Source of the DNA: Janthinobacterium sp. 1_2014MBL_MicDiv
GTDB taxonomy: Bacteria; Pseudomonadota; Gammaproteobacteria; Burkholderiales; Burkholderiaceae_D
DNA length: 64,000 bases
NCBI RefSeq assembly: GCF_001865675.1
Contig: NZ_CP011319.1
Coordinates: forward strand, 2,356,001 to 2,420,000
Direction: 5' to 3'
Part shown: positions 1 through 9,119 of the stretch, piece after piece
Position numbering within the stretch: the first letter of the stretch is position 1
Layout: the number at the start of each line of letters is the position of its first letter
The notes under the pieces: generated by a model
Databases searched by the model: none
What the model was told of the DNA's origin: nothing
The model's input: only the letters and a program-made list of their open reading frames with translations
Made by a program: the position numbers and the translations under genes

Positions 1-387
1 GCCGGCGGCGGTGGCCGCTTCCTGGATGGTTTGCAGGATGCAGCCTGCGTCAACCGTGATGGTGCGGTTGACGGGATCGAGCGCGCGGATGCCGTTCAGG
101 CGCGCCAGCGACAGCACGATGGCCGTGCCGGCCGCGTCGGGGATGCTGCCCAGGACCAGGCCCGTGTTGCCGCCTTGCGGCACGACGGGAATCCGCCATT
201 GCGCGCAGGCGCGCAGCACGCCGGCCACCTGTTCCACCGTGGCGGGACGCAGCACGGCCAGGGCCTTGCCGGTGAACCTGTCGCGCCAGTCGGTGAGGAA
301 GGGCGCCGTGTCGGCGTCGCCGGTCAGTACGTAGGCGTCGCCCAGCAGGTCGCGGCAGGCGGCGAGGAAGTCGGTCTGGTCTGTCAT
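1..387 (-). CDS. FAD-binding oxidase, N-terminal part (runs off the window)
   Basis: Only the first 129 codons are present; the gene continues beyond position 1. The translation begins MTDQTDFLAACRDLLGD and contains PVVPQGGNTGL, the FAD pyrophosphate-binding loop of FAD_binding_4 (VAO-type) flavoproteins such as D-lactate dehydrogenase, glycolate oxidase GlcD and D-2-hydroxyglutarate dehydrogenase. Such enzymes oxidise 2-hydroxy acids and pass electrons to quinone or cytochrome c. The start at 387 overlaps the stop of the DUF2069 gene in an ATGA arrangement, so translation is probably coupled and wrbA-DUF2069-oxidase form one operon. The substrate cannot be told without the C-terminal half. 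Confidence 0.8.
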   Translation of the reverse strand, partial: MTDQTDFLAACRDLLGDAYVLTGDADTAPFLTDWRDRFTGKALAVLRPATVEQVAGVLRACAQWRIPVVPQGGNTGLVLGSIPDAAGTAIVLSLARLNGIRALDPVNRTITVDAGCILQTIQEAATAAG

Positions 388-794
388 TTTTTGATGCTCA
401 CTTTATTCACTTTTTCCAGCAGTTCCCTGGCCATGCGCTTGGCGGCCTTTTTATACGGGCGCAGATACAGTATGGCGCAGAAGAAGTAGATGCAGACGAT
501 GGCCGCCTCGCTCCAGGCCATCAGGGCCGACATGCGGTTCGTGTCGCTGTAGCCGCGCACCACGCCCTCGGTAAAGTACAGCAGGATCACCATCGACGAC
601 CATTGCAGGGTGTAGACGTCGCGCTTGATGACGCCATACAGGGGAATGAGCAGCGGGACGGCTTTCAGCACGACCCAGGAGCCGCCCGGCTGCAGCGGGG
701 CGACGACGGTTTCCCACAGCACGCACCAGACGATCAGGGTGACGAGGCTGGCGATGGCGCCCCAGTGAAAATACTTGTGCAGCGCGCCGTGCAT
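384..794 (-). CDS. DUF2069 inner-membrane protein
   Basis: A 136-residue protein with about four hydrophobic segments: ASLVTLIVWCVLW near residues 14-27, WVVLKAVPLLIPLYG near 40-55, WSSMVILLYFTEGVV near 65-80 and AAIVCIYFFCAILYL near 97-111. The C-terminal tail is lysine-rich. This layout matches DUF2069, a small membrane family often next to wrbA in betaproteobacteria; its function is unknown. The start codon overlaps the wrbA stop by one base (TGATG) and its own stop overlaps the next gene, so it is the middle gene of a tight operon. Confidence 0.8.
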   Translation of the reverse strand: MHGALHKYFHWGAIASLVTLIVWCVLWETVVAPLQPGGSWVVLKAVPLLIPLYGVIKRDVYTLQWSSMVILLYFTEGVVRGYSDTNRMSALMAWSEAAIVCIYFFCAILYLRPYKKAAKRMARELLEKVNKVSIKK

Positions 795-1405
795 CAGGCG
801 CCCGCCAGTTTCGCGGCGTTTTCCGCCAGGCGCCGGCCCAGGGCGATGGCCAGGCGCTTTTCATCGTCGCTGAGCGCCTTGTCGCCGTCTATGCCCGACC
901 AGTGCGTGGCGCCGTAGGGCGAGCCGCCCGTGGCCGTCGTCATCAGTTCAGGGTGGGTGTAGGGCAGGCCCATGACCAGCATGCCGTGGTGGAAGAGGGG
1001 GATCATCATCGACAGCAGCGTCGATTCCTGGCCGCCATGCAGGCTGCCCGTGGACGTGAACACGCAAGCGGGCTTGCCGGCCAGGCTGCCGGCCAGCCAG
1101 TCGCTGGCCGTGCCATCCCAGAAGTACTTCATGGCGGCGGCCATGTTGCCGAAGCGCGTGGGCGAACCGAGGGCCAGGCCCGCGCACTCCTGCAAGTCTT
1201 CCAGCTCCACGTAGGGCGCGCCATCGGGCGGCACCTCGGGCGCCGTCGCCTCGGCCACCGTCGAGACGGCGGGCACGGTACGCAGGCGCGCATCGCAGCC
1301 AGGCACGCTTTCCACCCCCTGGGCAATCAATTCGGCCAATTGGCGCGTGGCGCCATGGCGTGAATAAAACAATACAAGAATAATCAGATTGGTTGGCTTC
1401 ATCAT
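794..1405 (-). CDS. wrbA: NAD(P)H:quinone oxidoreductase, WrbA type
   Basis: A 203-residue flavodoxin-fold protein. The N-terminal strand and phosphate loop (ILVLFYSRHGATRQLAE), the segment GSPTRFGNMAAAMKYFWD and FTSTGSLHGGQESTL are typical of WrbA, an FMN-dependent tetrameric enzyme that reduces quinones by two electrons and protects against redox cycling. Length fits the family (about 200). Two adjacent ATG codons (1405 and 1402) could both serve as start. A TATAAT on the minus strand at 1415-1410 lies so close to the start that the transcript would be nearly leaderless if it is used. It heads the operon with DUF2069 and the FAD oxidase and diverges from yihY. Confidence 0.88.
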   Translation of the reverse strand: MMKPTNLIILVLFYSRHGATRQLAELIAQGVESVPGCDARLRTVPAVSTVAEATAPEVPPDGAPYVELEDLQECAGLALGSPTRFGNMAAAMKYFWDGTASDWLAGSLAGKPACVFTSTGSLHGGQESTLLSMMIPLFHHGMLVMGLPYTHPELMTTATGGSPYGATHWSGIDGDKALSDDEKRLAIALGRRLAENAAKLAGA

Positions 1406-1469
1406 TGGTATTATAGGGCGCTTTACAGCCTGATACGACTGCTGTCATGGCGCCGTTCTGATTTCGAAC

Positions 1470-2846
1470 ATGTTTTTAAAATATATACTTCCATTCTTTC
1501 AATACCTGTGGCGTACCCTGGGCATCGGGCTTGACGTCGTGCGCGGCCTGACCTGGTCCGAAACGCGCGACCTGCTGCAGTTCGCGCGCCGCCGCGTGCG
1601 CGAGGAAAGCCTGCCGCAAGTGGCGGGCAGCCTGACGTTTGCCACCGTGTTCGCGCTGGTGCCGCTGCTGACCCTGGCCCTGGCGATCTTCACCACCTTT
1701 CCGCTGTTTAATACCTTCCGCCACGCGCTGGAAGATTATTTCGTGCAAAGCGTGATGCCCAAGGGTATTTCGAACACCATTCTCGACTACCTGACGACGT
1801 TTGCCTCGAAGGCCACGCGATTGTCGGCCATCGGCGCGGGTGCCCTGATCGTCACCTCGGTGGGCATGATGAGCTTGATCGAGCGCGTCTTCAACCGCAT
1901 CTGGCGCGTGCGCCAGGAACGCCGCTGGACCAAGCGTCTGCTCGTGTACTGGGCCATCGTCACCCTGGGGCCGCTGCTGGTGGGCGTGTCGCTGACGGTG
2001 ACGTCGCGCGTCTTCATCGCCACCAGCGGCGTGGTGGGCGCCGTGCCTTTCCTCGGCACCGTGTTCTACACGCTGGTGTCGATCGGCCTGACCATGCTGG
2101 CGTTCACGCTGTTGTACATCACGGTGCCGAACCGCGACGTGGACTGGCGCGACGCGGCGTGGGGCGGCTTGCTGGCGGCGCTGGCGTTCGAGGCGGCCAA
2201 GCGCGGTTTCGGCGAATTCATCCAGGAATTTCCCACGTATTCGCGCATCTATGGCGCGCTGGCCGCCTTGCCGCTGTTCCTCGTGTGGATCTACCTGAGC
2301 TGGATGATCACCCTGGTGGGCGCCTTGCTGGTGGCCGCCTTGCCCGTGGTGAAATACGAGCGCTGGTGGTACGAGGCGGCGCCCGGCAGCGAATTCGTCG
2401 ACGCCGTCGCCATCCTGAAGGTGCTGCACCAGGCTTGCCATTGCGCCGATTCGGCCCTGGTGGGCGCGGCCGAGATCCGCCGCAGCACGCGCCTGGGTTT
2501 CGAGGAAATGGAAACCCTGCTCGACAAGATGGTGCTGCAGGGCTGGGTGGGCCGGGTCAACGTGGACGGCGCCGTGCGCGTGCAGTGGGGCAAGCGCGTG
2601 GCCGACAGTTCCGACCACTGGGTCTTGCTGGGCAACGTCAACCGCATCACCCTGGCCGACGTCTACCGTCTATTCGTCTTCGGCGGCATGCGCGTCAATT
2701 CCGGCTACCCGGCCGGCTCCACCAACGAGCGCGACATCAAGGCGGCCGAAGAGGCAGCCGCGCTGGCCGCGCAGGTGGAAAATGCCGTGGAGGAGGGCCT
2801 TGGCATGAGCTTGGCCCAGCATTTCGGCGAAGTGCGCTGCGCCTGA
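1470..2846 (+). CDS. YihY / BrkB family inner-membrane protein
   Basis: A 458-residue protein. Residues about 30-300 form the YihY/BrkB region with several strongly hydrophobic helices, for example TFATVFALVPLLTLALAIF and LPLFLVWIYLSWMITLVGA. The remaining 150 residues are soluble and look like a winged-helix module (AILKVLHQACHCADSALVG, then EEMETLLDKMVLQGWVGRV), as in the longer proteobacterial versions. The family was once called ribonuclease BN by mistake; its role in the membrane is unsettled. The gene diverges from wrbA and ends 7 bp before the convergent gene. No clear Shine-Dalgarno precedes the ATG. Confidence 0.85.
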   Translation: MFLKYILPFFQYLWRTLGIGLDVVRGLTWSETRDLLQFARRRVREESLPQVAGSLTFATVFALVPLLTLALAIFTTFPLFNTFRHALEDYFVQSVMPKGISNTILDYLTTFASKATRLSAIGAGALIVTSVGMMSLIERVFNRIWRVRQERRWTKRLLVYWAIVTLGPLLVGVSLTVTSRVFIATSGVVGAVPFLGTVFYTLVSIGLTMLAFTLLYITVPNRDVDWRDAAWGGLLAALAFEAAKRGFGEFIQEFPTYSRIYGALAALPLFLVWIYLSWMITLVGALLVAALPVVKYERWWYEAAPGSEFVDAVAILKVLHQACHCADSALVGAAEIRRSTRLGFEEMETLLDKMVLQGWVGRVNVDGAVRVQWGKRVADSSDHWVLLGNVNRITLADVYRLFVFGGMRVNSGYPAGSTNERDIKAAEEAAALAAQVENAVEEGLGMSLAQHFGEVRCA

Positions 2847-2853
2847 GGGGCAG

Positions 2854-3168
2854 TCAGGTATTGAGCCTGTCGTACAGCAGGCTGTCGAGCGCGCCCGTCA
2901 GCGTATTGCCCTCTTCATCGAGCAGCGTGTAATCCTGCTGGCTGTCGCCGAGCGATGCGCTGCCCTCGATGCCGCACACGAGCTGGTAGGTGGTGTCGTC
3001 GATCGCCAGCTTGATCATCGCCAGGACTTGCTGGCGCTGGCCGTCGGCCAGTGCCAGCGCGTCGAGCATGGCGCCCAGCCGGGTTTGTCCCTGCCGTCCC
3101 TGCGCATACAGGGCCAGCAGCGAGGCATTGGATGCGCTGACATCATCGATGAACTTTTTCGCCTGCAT
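2854..3168 (-). CDS. Hypothetical protein, 104 aa
   Basis: I do not recognise this family. The start at 3168 (MQAKKFIDDVSASNASLLA) is preferred over the longer frame because the upstream codons are low-complexity Gly/Ala/Pro typical of translated GC-rich spacer. The protein is soluble, acidic and mostly helical in its first half. It lies 50 bp downstream of the WG-repeat gene on the same strand, and with the PoNi-like gene these three may form one transcript. No signal peptide or membrane segment is seen. Confidence 0.6.
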   Translation of the reverse strand: MQAKKFIDDVSASNASLLALYAQGRQGQTRLGAMLDALALADGQRQQVLAMIKLAIDDTTYQLVCGIEGSASLGDSQQDYTLLDEEGNTLTGALDSLLYDRLNT

Positions 3169-3218
3169 GGGAACCTGGTCTTGAAGTGGCGCGGCCTGGC
3201 CGCCGCCGGGGCGAAAAC

Positions 3219-5210
3219 TCACAGCAGCACTGGCCGCAGGGCCGCCTGCAGCGCCACCTTGCCGAATGCCGCCGTATCGCACGCGCGCACCACGCCCAGA
3301 TAATACGTGTCCTCGCCGCCGTGCATGTTGACCAGGCGCAGCTGATGCGGCGCCAGGTGGGCGGCGATGGCGGCCAGGCCGTCGGCCATGGCGTCGCCAT
3401 CGTGCTGGTCGGCCCAGGTGAAATCGCGCAGCGCGGGCAGGTCGATATGCCGGGCGATGCGCGGCACTTCATCGACCGCTTTCCAGTCCAGCGTGGTGCC
3501 GTGGCCCAGCACGTGGGCGGCCGTCGACCAGAGCAGGAAGAAACAGGCGGCTGCCGGCGTGTCGCCTTCGTATTCCTCCTCCGGGTCGTCTTCCGCCAGT
3601 TCTTCCAGCGTCACCTCCACGCAGCGCTGTGCCAGCGCCGCATCGCCCAGCAAGAGCAGCGCGGCCATGGCGCGCAGCTGTTCGCGGTCGGCTTGCGCGA
3701 GGATCTGCGCCGGCGTAAAGCTGTTGCGCGGCGGCGCTTTCTTCTTGCCCAGTCCCATGGCCTCGCTCAGCTGGGCCGTGATGGCCGCCTTGAAGTTGTC
3801 CACGGTGTCGAGCTGCTCCAGCAACTGGCCCGTGAAATCCATGGTCCACGCCATGCCATCCTTGACCACATATAGAAAATCGCTTTGCACGGCCACGCCG
3901 CGCAAATGGTGGGCGGGCGGGTACAGGGGCGTGAATGCCTGTTTTCCATCGGGCGTCAGCATGCACGCCAGCCCTTGCGCGTCGATGGCGAAGATCAGGT
4001 TCTTGCGCAGCCTGGGCGGCGACGAGGTGGTGGCGCAATCGATGGCTTCATACCGGCACGGTGCCAGCAGCTCGCCCTTGGCGTTGGCCAGGCCGAACAG
4101 GTAGCGCCCGGCTATGCGCTGGCTGACGATGGCGATCTTCTTTTTCGTGCCGAAGTCCTGCACGGAGCTGTAGGCGGTCGGCAGCAGCACCTTGCCCGTG
4201 GCGTCGATCACGCCGCAGACATTGCGCTCGTCGTCATCCTTCGTCTGGCGTTCGATGTCGATATGGCCATCGTCGCGCTGGCCGATATTGTCCACGCCGT
4301 CGATCAGCAGCGCGCCATCGGGCAGGCGCAGCAGACGGCTGGCGCCGTCCGGCGCGATCTGCTGCAGCAGGTGGGGGGAGATCACGTACAGGGCGCCGGG
4401 GGCGGGCGGCAGCACCACCGTGCCGTTCAGGTCCAGCACGCCGTGCGCATCGGGCTGGGCGGCCGTGGCGTAGGTGATCCAGCCATCGTCCGCGTCGTGG
4501 CTGTCCAGCGCAACCGCGTTCAGCGACAGCGGCACGATCCAGCGGCCGTACGGCGTGACCATGCCCAGCAGTTCGGGCTGTCCGGCCCTGGCCACTTCGT
4601 AGCACAGCGCGTCCTCAATCCACTTGCGCACTTCCAGGCCCTGCAGGAAGGGTAGTTCGTCCGTGTCGAGTTCCTCGACATCGGCCAGCTGCGCGCTGGT
4701 CGTGGCCGACCAGTAGCCGGTCGCGGGCGATGCGGCGCCGGCGGCCAGCAGCGGCGCCAGCGCTTCCCGGTCGCCGCGCAGCAGGGCCGAGTGCAACGCT
4801 TGCGCTTCGGCGCGCAGGGCCTCGAGCGCGGCCGCGTATGCCGGCGTGTCGATATCGTGCGGGATCAGCTGCACGCAATCGAGCACCAGCCACGGCTGGC
4901 CGCCGGCCAGCAGGGCGCCGATGGCGCTGCGCGCGACGATGGCGGCCGCGTCGCGCGGCTTGTCCATCAGTGCGGACAAGGCTTGCCAGCTGGCCTGCGC
5001 CTGCGCCATCGGCGCGGCCAGCACGCAGGCGCAGTCCTCGCCATCGCCGTAGACGGGCCAGGCGACGGCTTGTGCACCGTCGCCGATGAGCAGCTTGAAC
5101 AGCATGGGCGTGTCCAGCCGCCATTCGGCCAGGCCGGTAATCGTGTCGGTGTCGAAATCGGCTTGGCCGGGCAGGACGGCGGTGCCGAACAGGGCTGCGG
5201 TATTGATCAT
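3219..5210 (-). CDS. WG-repeat-like protein, 663 aa
   Basis: The start at 5210 (MINTAALFGTAVLPGQADF) is chosen because upstream codons are Arg/Gly/Ala-rich spacer. Roughly residues 215-470 contain degenerate WG-type repeats, each a glycine turn followed by a beta strand ending in LP: GVLDLNGTVVLPPA, GVIDATGKVLLPTAYSSV, FGLANAKGELLAPCRY and MLTPDGKQAFTPLY. WG repeats (KWG family) form beta structures of unknown role and are frequent in effector and immunity loci. The N-terminal 200 and C-terminal 190 residues are acidic, soluble and unassigned; an SEED-like acidic patch (EDDPEEEYEGD) lies near residue 540. It sits 32 bp after the PoNi-like gene, so the two are probably cotranscribed. Confidence 0.65.
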   Translation of the reverse strand: MINTAALFGTAVLPGQADFDTDTITGLAEWRLDTPMLFKLLIGDGAQAVAWPVYGDGEDCACVLAAPMAQAQASWQALSALMDKPRDAAAIVARSAIGALLAGGQPWLVLDCVQLIPHDIDTPAYAAALEALRAEAQALHSALLRGDREALAPLLAAGAASPATGYWSATTSAQLADVEELDTDELPFLQGLEVRKWIEDALCYEVARAGQPELLGMVTPYGRWIVPLSLNAVALDSHDADDGWITYATAAQPDAHGVLDLNGTVVLPPAPGALYVISPHLLQQIAPDGASRLLRLPDGALLIDGVDNIGQRDDGHIDIERQTKDDDERNVCGVIDATGKVLLPTAYSSVQDFGTKKKIAIVSQRIAGRYLFGLANAKGELLAPCRYEAIDCATTSSPPRLRKNLIFAIDAQGLACMLTPDGKQAFTPLYPPAHHLRGVAVQSDFLYVVKDGMAWTMDFTGQLLEQLDTVDNFKAAITAQLSEAMGLGKKKAPPRNSFTPAQILAQADREQLRAMAALLLLGDAALAQRCVEVTLEELAEDDPEEEYEGDTPAAACFFLLWSTAAHVLGHGTTLDWKAVDEVPRIARHIDLPALRDFTWADQHDGDAMADGLAAIAAHLAPHQLRLVNMHGGEDTYYLGVVRACDTAAFGKVALQAALRPVLL

Positions 5211-5242
5211 GGATCTGTCTGAAAATGAAGGGTAGGGACGGT

Positions 5243-6643
5243 TCAGGGGGCGGGCGGCATGAGCCAGTGCGCGAGCGCGCCGCGATCGAGTCCCAGGCGT
5301 TGCGCCACGGCGGCCGCCTCGAAGGCCCACAGGCCGTAATAGCCGCCCAGGCCCTGCGCGCGCAGATGGCCGTTGAACCAGTCTTCCTGCACCAGCGCGC
5401 CGTGCCAGCTGGCCAGGTAGTCTTGCAGGTATTCCAGCTGCAGCGTTGCATCGTCCGCGTGCAGGCAGTCGTACAGGGCCGAGTAGGGTTCGGCGAAATA
5501 CCACTCCTCGACGGCGGGACGCCGCGGATCGATGGCAGACAGCAGCGCCTCATACACGCCATCCTCGCCATCGAAGGCCGTTTGCAGCGCGGCCAGGCGC
5601 GCGGCCAGGTCGTGGCGGCCGAACAGCAGGCTGGCCCCCAGCAGTTGCAGGGTGCGCGCATAGTCGGTCAGCTGTTCGAAATCAAAGGCGGGCAAGGCGT
5701 CGTCATCGTAGGCTGCGGCCAGGGCCGCGCGCGCCGATTCGCAGGCGGCGATGGCCGCTTCCAGCGCCGTTTCCACCTCGGGCAAGGGCAAGCCTGCCGT
5801 GTAGCGCAGCGAAAACGCCTGGTAAGCGGCGCTGGCGGCCGCACAGGCCCAGTAGCCGTCATCGCCGCCATCGTCCAGCGCCTGCGCCCGTGCATACGCT
5901 GCCAGCAGGGCGTCGAGGTAGGCCAGGTTGCGCGCGAAATCAAACGGAGTGCCGAACGGCGCGGGCGGCGCCTGGCGCGGCGTACAGTGCCACGGCGCGG
6001 AGGACGGCGCGCAGGCGTTGGCGCAGTCGCGCTGGATGGCCCAGTCGGCAAAGATTTGCCGCATATACTGCGCCGTCTCGTCGTCGTGGGCGATGGCCCC
6101 GGCGCCCACCATGGTCGTGCCCAGCAGGGTATAGCCGGGAAAGCGGCTGCTCTCGTAGGCGATGGTGGTGACGCTCTGGATGGCCTTGCCGTCGCTCAGG
6201 TCGCGCACGCGGAAGTACACGTCGTCCCAGCCCGCCAGCGGCATGCCCTGCCGGGCGGCGGGCACAGTGGTCCAGCCGCCATCGGCCTGTTCCGCATAGG
6301 CGTCGAGCAGTTCGTCGAGGCCGCCGGGCCGGTCGATGCGGTTATTGGCGTCGTATTGCAGGCCCAGTGCGGCCGCGAACGCGGGCGCATGGCGGCCTTC
6401 GAAGACCAGGTATTGGGCGTTCAGGGTGCCGACCAGCAGGTCGCTGCGGCAGCCCGCCACGGTGACGGCTTGCGGCAGGCGGTACCAGTGGTAGCCCGGT
6501 ATGCCGGCCATGGGGCCGCCTTCGGCCGCTTGCGGGTTATCGCAGCGCAGCTGTTCCAGCCAGGTGTAGCGTTCGTGCCGCGCCGCTTCCGTGCCGCTGC
6601 CGCGGCCAGTCAGTTCGTCCAGCAGGGTGTCCAACAACATCAT
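5243..6643 (-). CDS. PoNi / DUF1911-like C-terminal domain protein, 466 aa
   Basis: A soluble protein with no signal peptide. The last ~80 residues read YLASWHGALVQEDWFNGH followed by GGYYGLWAFEAAAVAQRLGLD. That closely resembles the end of PoNe-immunity proteins (PoNi, DUF1911), where an aromatic helix is followed by YYGYWSFEAAA and a leucine-glycine-aspartate turn. Canonical PoNi proteins are around 230-300 residues and end in a YYPYDLV-type tail that is absent here; the N-terminal 200 residues are unassigned. An AGGA Shine-Dalgarno precedes the start. A role as immunity protein against a polymorphic DNase toxin is inference; no PoNe nuclease is adjacent. Confidence 0.55.
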   Translation of the reverse strand: MMLLDTLLDELTGRGSGTEAARHERYTWLEQLRCDNPQAAEGGPMAGIPGYHWYRLPQAVTVAGCRSDLLVGTLNAQYLVFEGRHAPAFAAALGLQYDANNRIDRPGGLDELLDAYAEQADGGWTTVPAARQGMPLAGWDDVYFRVRDLSDGKAIQSVTTIAYESSRFPGYTLLGTTMVGAGAIAHDDETAQYMRQIFADWAIQRDCANACAPSSAPWHCTPRQAPPAPFGTPFDFARNLAYLDALLAAYARAQALDDGGDDGYWACAAASAAYQAFSLRYTAGLPLPEVETALEAAIAACESARAALAAAYDDDALPAFDFEQLTDYARTLQLLGASLLFGRHDLAARLAALQTAFDGEDGVYEALLSAIDPRRPAVEEWYFAEPYSALYDCLHADDATLQLEYLQDYLASWHGALVQEDWFNGHLRAQGLGGYYGLWAFEAAAVAQRLGLDRGALAHWLMPPAP

Positions 6644-6707
6644 GCATCTATCCTAAAAATGGGCGTGGCAAGCTGCCGCCGCCACGCGGGTACCAGTGTC
6701 CAGCGCC

Positions 6708-7520
6708 TCACGCGGGCGCTGTTTGCGCAAACGCAAACAGCGCGTCGAGCACGGCGTCCGGCTGCTCGGCCATCAACTCATGCCCGCTGTCGACCTGCAC
6801 CGCCTGGCCATGCGCGATGCCTGAGGTCAGCAGCCGGGTCGATTTGGGCGGCGTCATCATGTCGCGCGCGCCGAAAATGAATAAAGTCGGGCAGTGTACC
6901 GAAGCGGCGGCGATTTCGCCGTTCGCGTACGCATTGCAGGCATAAAAGTCCGTATGGAACACGTGCTGCGGGTTGATGGCGGCGATGCGCTGCTTCAGGC
7001 GCCGCGCGCCGCCCATGGCATAGAAGCCCGGGCCGGGGAACGACGGCTTTTGCGCGATCGACGAATGCGACCAGATATTGACCATGTCGATGGCCGCCTG
7101 TTCATCGTGCAGCGAGGTTTCCAGCAGCGCCGGCGACACCTTCATCGGGTAGGTCGAGCCGAGCATGGCGAGCCGGCTGACCCGCTGCGGCGCCTGGAAG
7201 GCCGCTTCCAGCGCGATCAATGAGCCCATGCTGTGGCCGGCCAGCATGGCCTTGTCTGCGCCGGCCGCGTCCAGCACGGCCAGTATCCAGCGCGCCAGTT
7301 CCTCGACGCTGGCTTTCGCCGCGCCCAGGCTGCGGCCATGGCCGGGCAGGTCGACGGCCAGCACGTTCCAGCCATGGTGGGCGAAATAGCGCGTCTGCAG
7401 GGCCCACACGGAATGGTCGTTCTGCGCGCCGTGGATGAAGACGGCCGTCGGCTGATTTGGGTCAAAAGCCTTGCCGCCCGTGTAGCAGTAGGCGACGGTA
7501 TGGTCGATGGTGAACAGCAT
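6708..7520 (-). CDS. Alpha/beta hydrolase
   Basis: A 270-residue alpha/beta-hydrolase-fold enzyme. The oxyanion segment VFIHGAQNDHSVW, the turn VDLPGHGRS, the nucleophile elbow AGHSMGS (Ser97), the acid in FGARDMM and the histidine in DSGHELM give a complete catalytic triad. The substrate is not evident. It starts 1 bp after the metY stop (TGA-A-ATG), so it is translationally coupled to metY and probably cotranscribed with it. No signal peptide is seen, so it should be cytoplasmic. Confidence 0.85.
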   Translation of the reverse strand: MLFTIDHTVAYCYTGGKAFDPNQPTAVFIHGAQNDHSVWALQTRYFAHHGWNVLAVDLPGHGRSLGAAKASVEELARWILAVLDAAGADKAMLAGHSMGSLIALEAAFQAPQRVSRLAMLGSTYPMKVSPALLETSLHDEQAAIDMVNIWSHSSIAQKPSFPGPGFYAMGGARRLKQRIAAINPQHVFHTDFYACNAYANGEIAAASVHCPTLFIFGARDMMTPPKSTRLLTSGIAHGQAVQVDSGHELMAEQPDAVLDALFAFAQTAPA

Positions 7521-7521
7521 T

Positions 7522-8832
7522 TCAGGCGCCTTTCTGCGACAGTTTCAGGCCACGGGCCAGGTCTTCGATCAAATCGTCCGCGTCTTCCAGTCCCACGGAC
7601 AAGCGCATGGTGCCCTGCGTGATGCCGGCCTGCGCCAGCTGTTCGTTGGGCACGCGGAAGTGCGTGGTGGAGGCGGGATGGATGACGAGCGACTTGGCGT
7701 CGCCCACGTTGGCCAGGTGCGAGAAGATTTTCAGGCTGTCGACGAAGCGCTGGCCGGCCGCGCGGTCGCCGCGCAGGCTGAAGGTGAAGACGGCGCCGGC
7801 GCCTTTCGGCAGCAGGGTCTTGGCCAGTGCGTAATCGGGATGCGAGGGCAGTTCGGGGTAGGACACGGACTCCACGGCGGGATTGGCCAGCAGGAAGTCG
7901 ATCACCTTGCGCGTGTTGGCCACGTGGCGGTCCATGCGCAAGCCCAGGGTTTCCACGCCTTGCAGCACGGCGAAGGCGTTGTGCGGGCTCATGACGGCGC
8001 CGAAGTCGCGCAAGCCCTCGCGCCGCGCGCGCAGGGCGAACGGCGCCACCGTCGATTCCTCGGCGAAGACCATGCCGTGGAAGCCGTCATACGGTTCGCA
8101 CAGTTCGGCAAAGCGGCCCATCCTGTCGTAGGCCGCCTGCCAGTCGAAGGTGCCGCCGTCGACGAGCAAGCCGCCGATGGCCGTGCCATGGCCGCATAAA
8201 AACTTGGTGGCAGAATGGAACACCAGGTCGGCGCCATGCTCGAAGGGACGCAGCAGATACGGCGTGGTGAAGGTGGAGTCGAGCATCAGCGGCAGATGAT
8301 GCTCGTGCGCGAGCGCGGCGACCGTCGGGATGTCCAGCACGTCGAGGCCGGGATTGCCCAGGGTTTCCGCGAACAGCACCTTGGTGTTCGGACGGATCGC
8401 GGCGCGCCAGGCATCCGGATCGCGCGGATCGACGAACGTCGTCTCGATGCCGAAGCGTTTTAATGTATAGGACAGCAGGTTGTGCGAGCCGCCGTACAGG
8501 GCGCGCGAGGCGACGATGTGCGAGCCGGCGCCGGCGATGGTGGACAGGCCCAGGTGCATGGCGGCCTGGCCGCTGGCCGTGGCGATGCCGGCCACGCCGC
8601 CTTCGAGGGCGGCGATGCGCTCTTCCAGCACGGCATTGGTGGGATTCGAGATGCGCGAGTACACATGGCCGGCGCGCTCCATGTTGAACAGCGAAGCCGC
8701 GTGATCCGAACTCTTGAAGGCAAACGAGGACGTGAAGTGGATCGGCGTGGCGCGCGCGCCCGTGGCCGGGTCGGGCGCGGCGCCCGCGTGCAGGGATAGG
8801 GTATCGAAACCGGGGTATTTCGGGCCGCTCAT
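7522..8832 (-). CDS. metY: O-acetylhomoserine sulfhydrylase / aminocarboxypropyltransferase
   Basis: A 436-residue PLP-dependent enzyme of the Cys/Met metabolism family. YSRISNPTNAVLEERIAALE, ATASGQAAMHLGLS and the lysine region HSATKFLCGHGTAIGG are diagnostic. The length (~430) and the long insertion fit MetY/Met17 (O-acetylhomoserine plus sulfide to homocysteine) better than MetB or MetZ (~390). The start at 8832 (MSGPKYPGFDTLSLHAGA) has a GGAG Shine-Dalgarno nine bases upstream; a longer frame to 8892 lacks one. It lies first in a pair with the hydrolase. Confidence 0.85.
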   Translation of the reverse strand: MSGPKYPGFDTLSLHAGAAPDPATGARATPIHFTSSFAFKSSDHAASLFNMERAGHVYSRISNPTNAVLEERIAALEGGVAGIATASGQAAMHLGLSTIAGAGSHIVASRALYGGSHNLLSYTLKRFGIETTFVDPRDPDAWRAAIRPNTKVLFAETLGNPGLDVLDIPTVAALAHEHHLPLMLDSTFTTPYLLRPFEHGADLVFHSATKFLCGHGTAIGGLLVDGGTFDWQAAYDRMGRFAELCEPYDGFHGMVFAEESTVAPFALRARREGLRDFGAVMSPHNAFAVLQGVETLGLRMDRHVANTRKVIDFLLANPAVESVSYPELPSHPDYALAKTLLPKGAGAVFTFSLRGDRAAGQRFVDSLKIFSHLANVGDAKSLVIHPASTTHFRVPNEQLAQAGITQGTMRLSVGLEDADDLIEDLARGLKLSQKGA

Positions 8833-9119
8833 GGTGGTGTCTCCGCCAAATATTAGTGTGGCCAGATCGTACCCGGATTTGCCGCCGAGCAAAAGGGCAT
8901 GCGTGCAGGGCGCATGGCGCCGTGCTGGCGGCTAAGTGGTGTAACTTGAAGTCGAAAAAAAGTGACCGGCGCGGGGCGGCGGTGGTAGCATATCGGGTCA
9001 GCGATATTCGGGTTGTTTCACCCTCGCGCGTGCGCCGCGCCGTGGGGAAGGCGGCTGCATGCAAGCGAAATCCTGGGCTTCAGGCGCACTCTCATTGCAT
9101 GTTCACCAGGAAAGATTTT

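Noticed and set aside
1476..2618. A 380-codon open frame on the minus strand
   Set aside because: Antisense to the yihY-type gene; a His/Gln/Ala/Arg-rich shadow.
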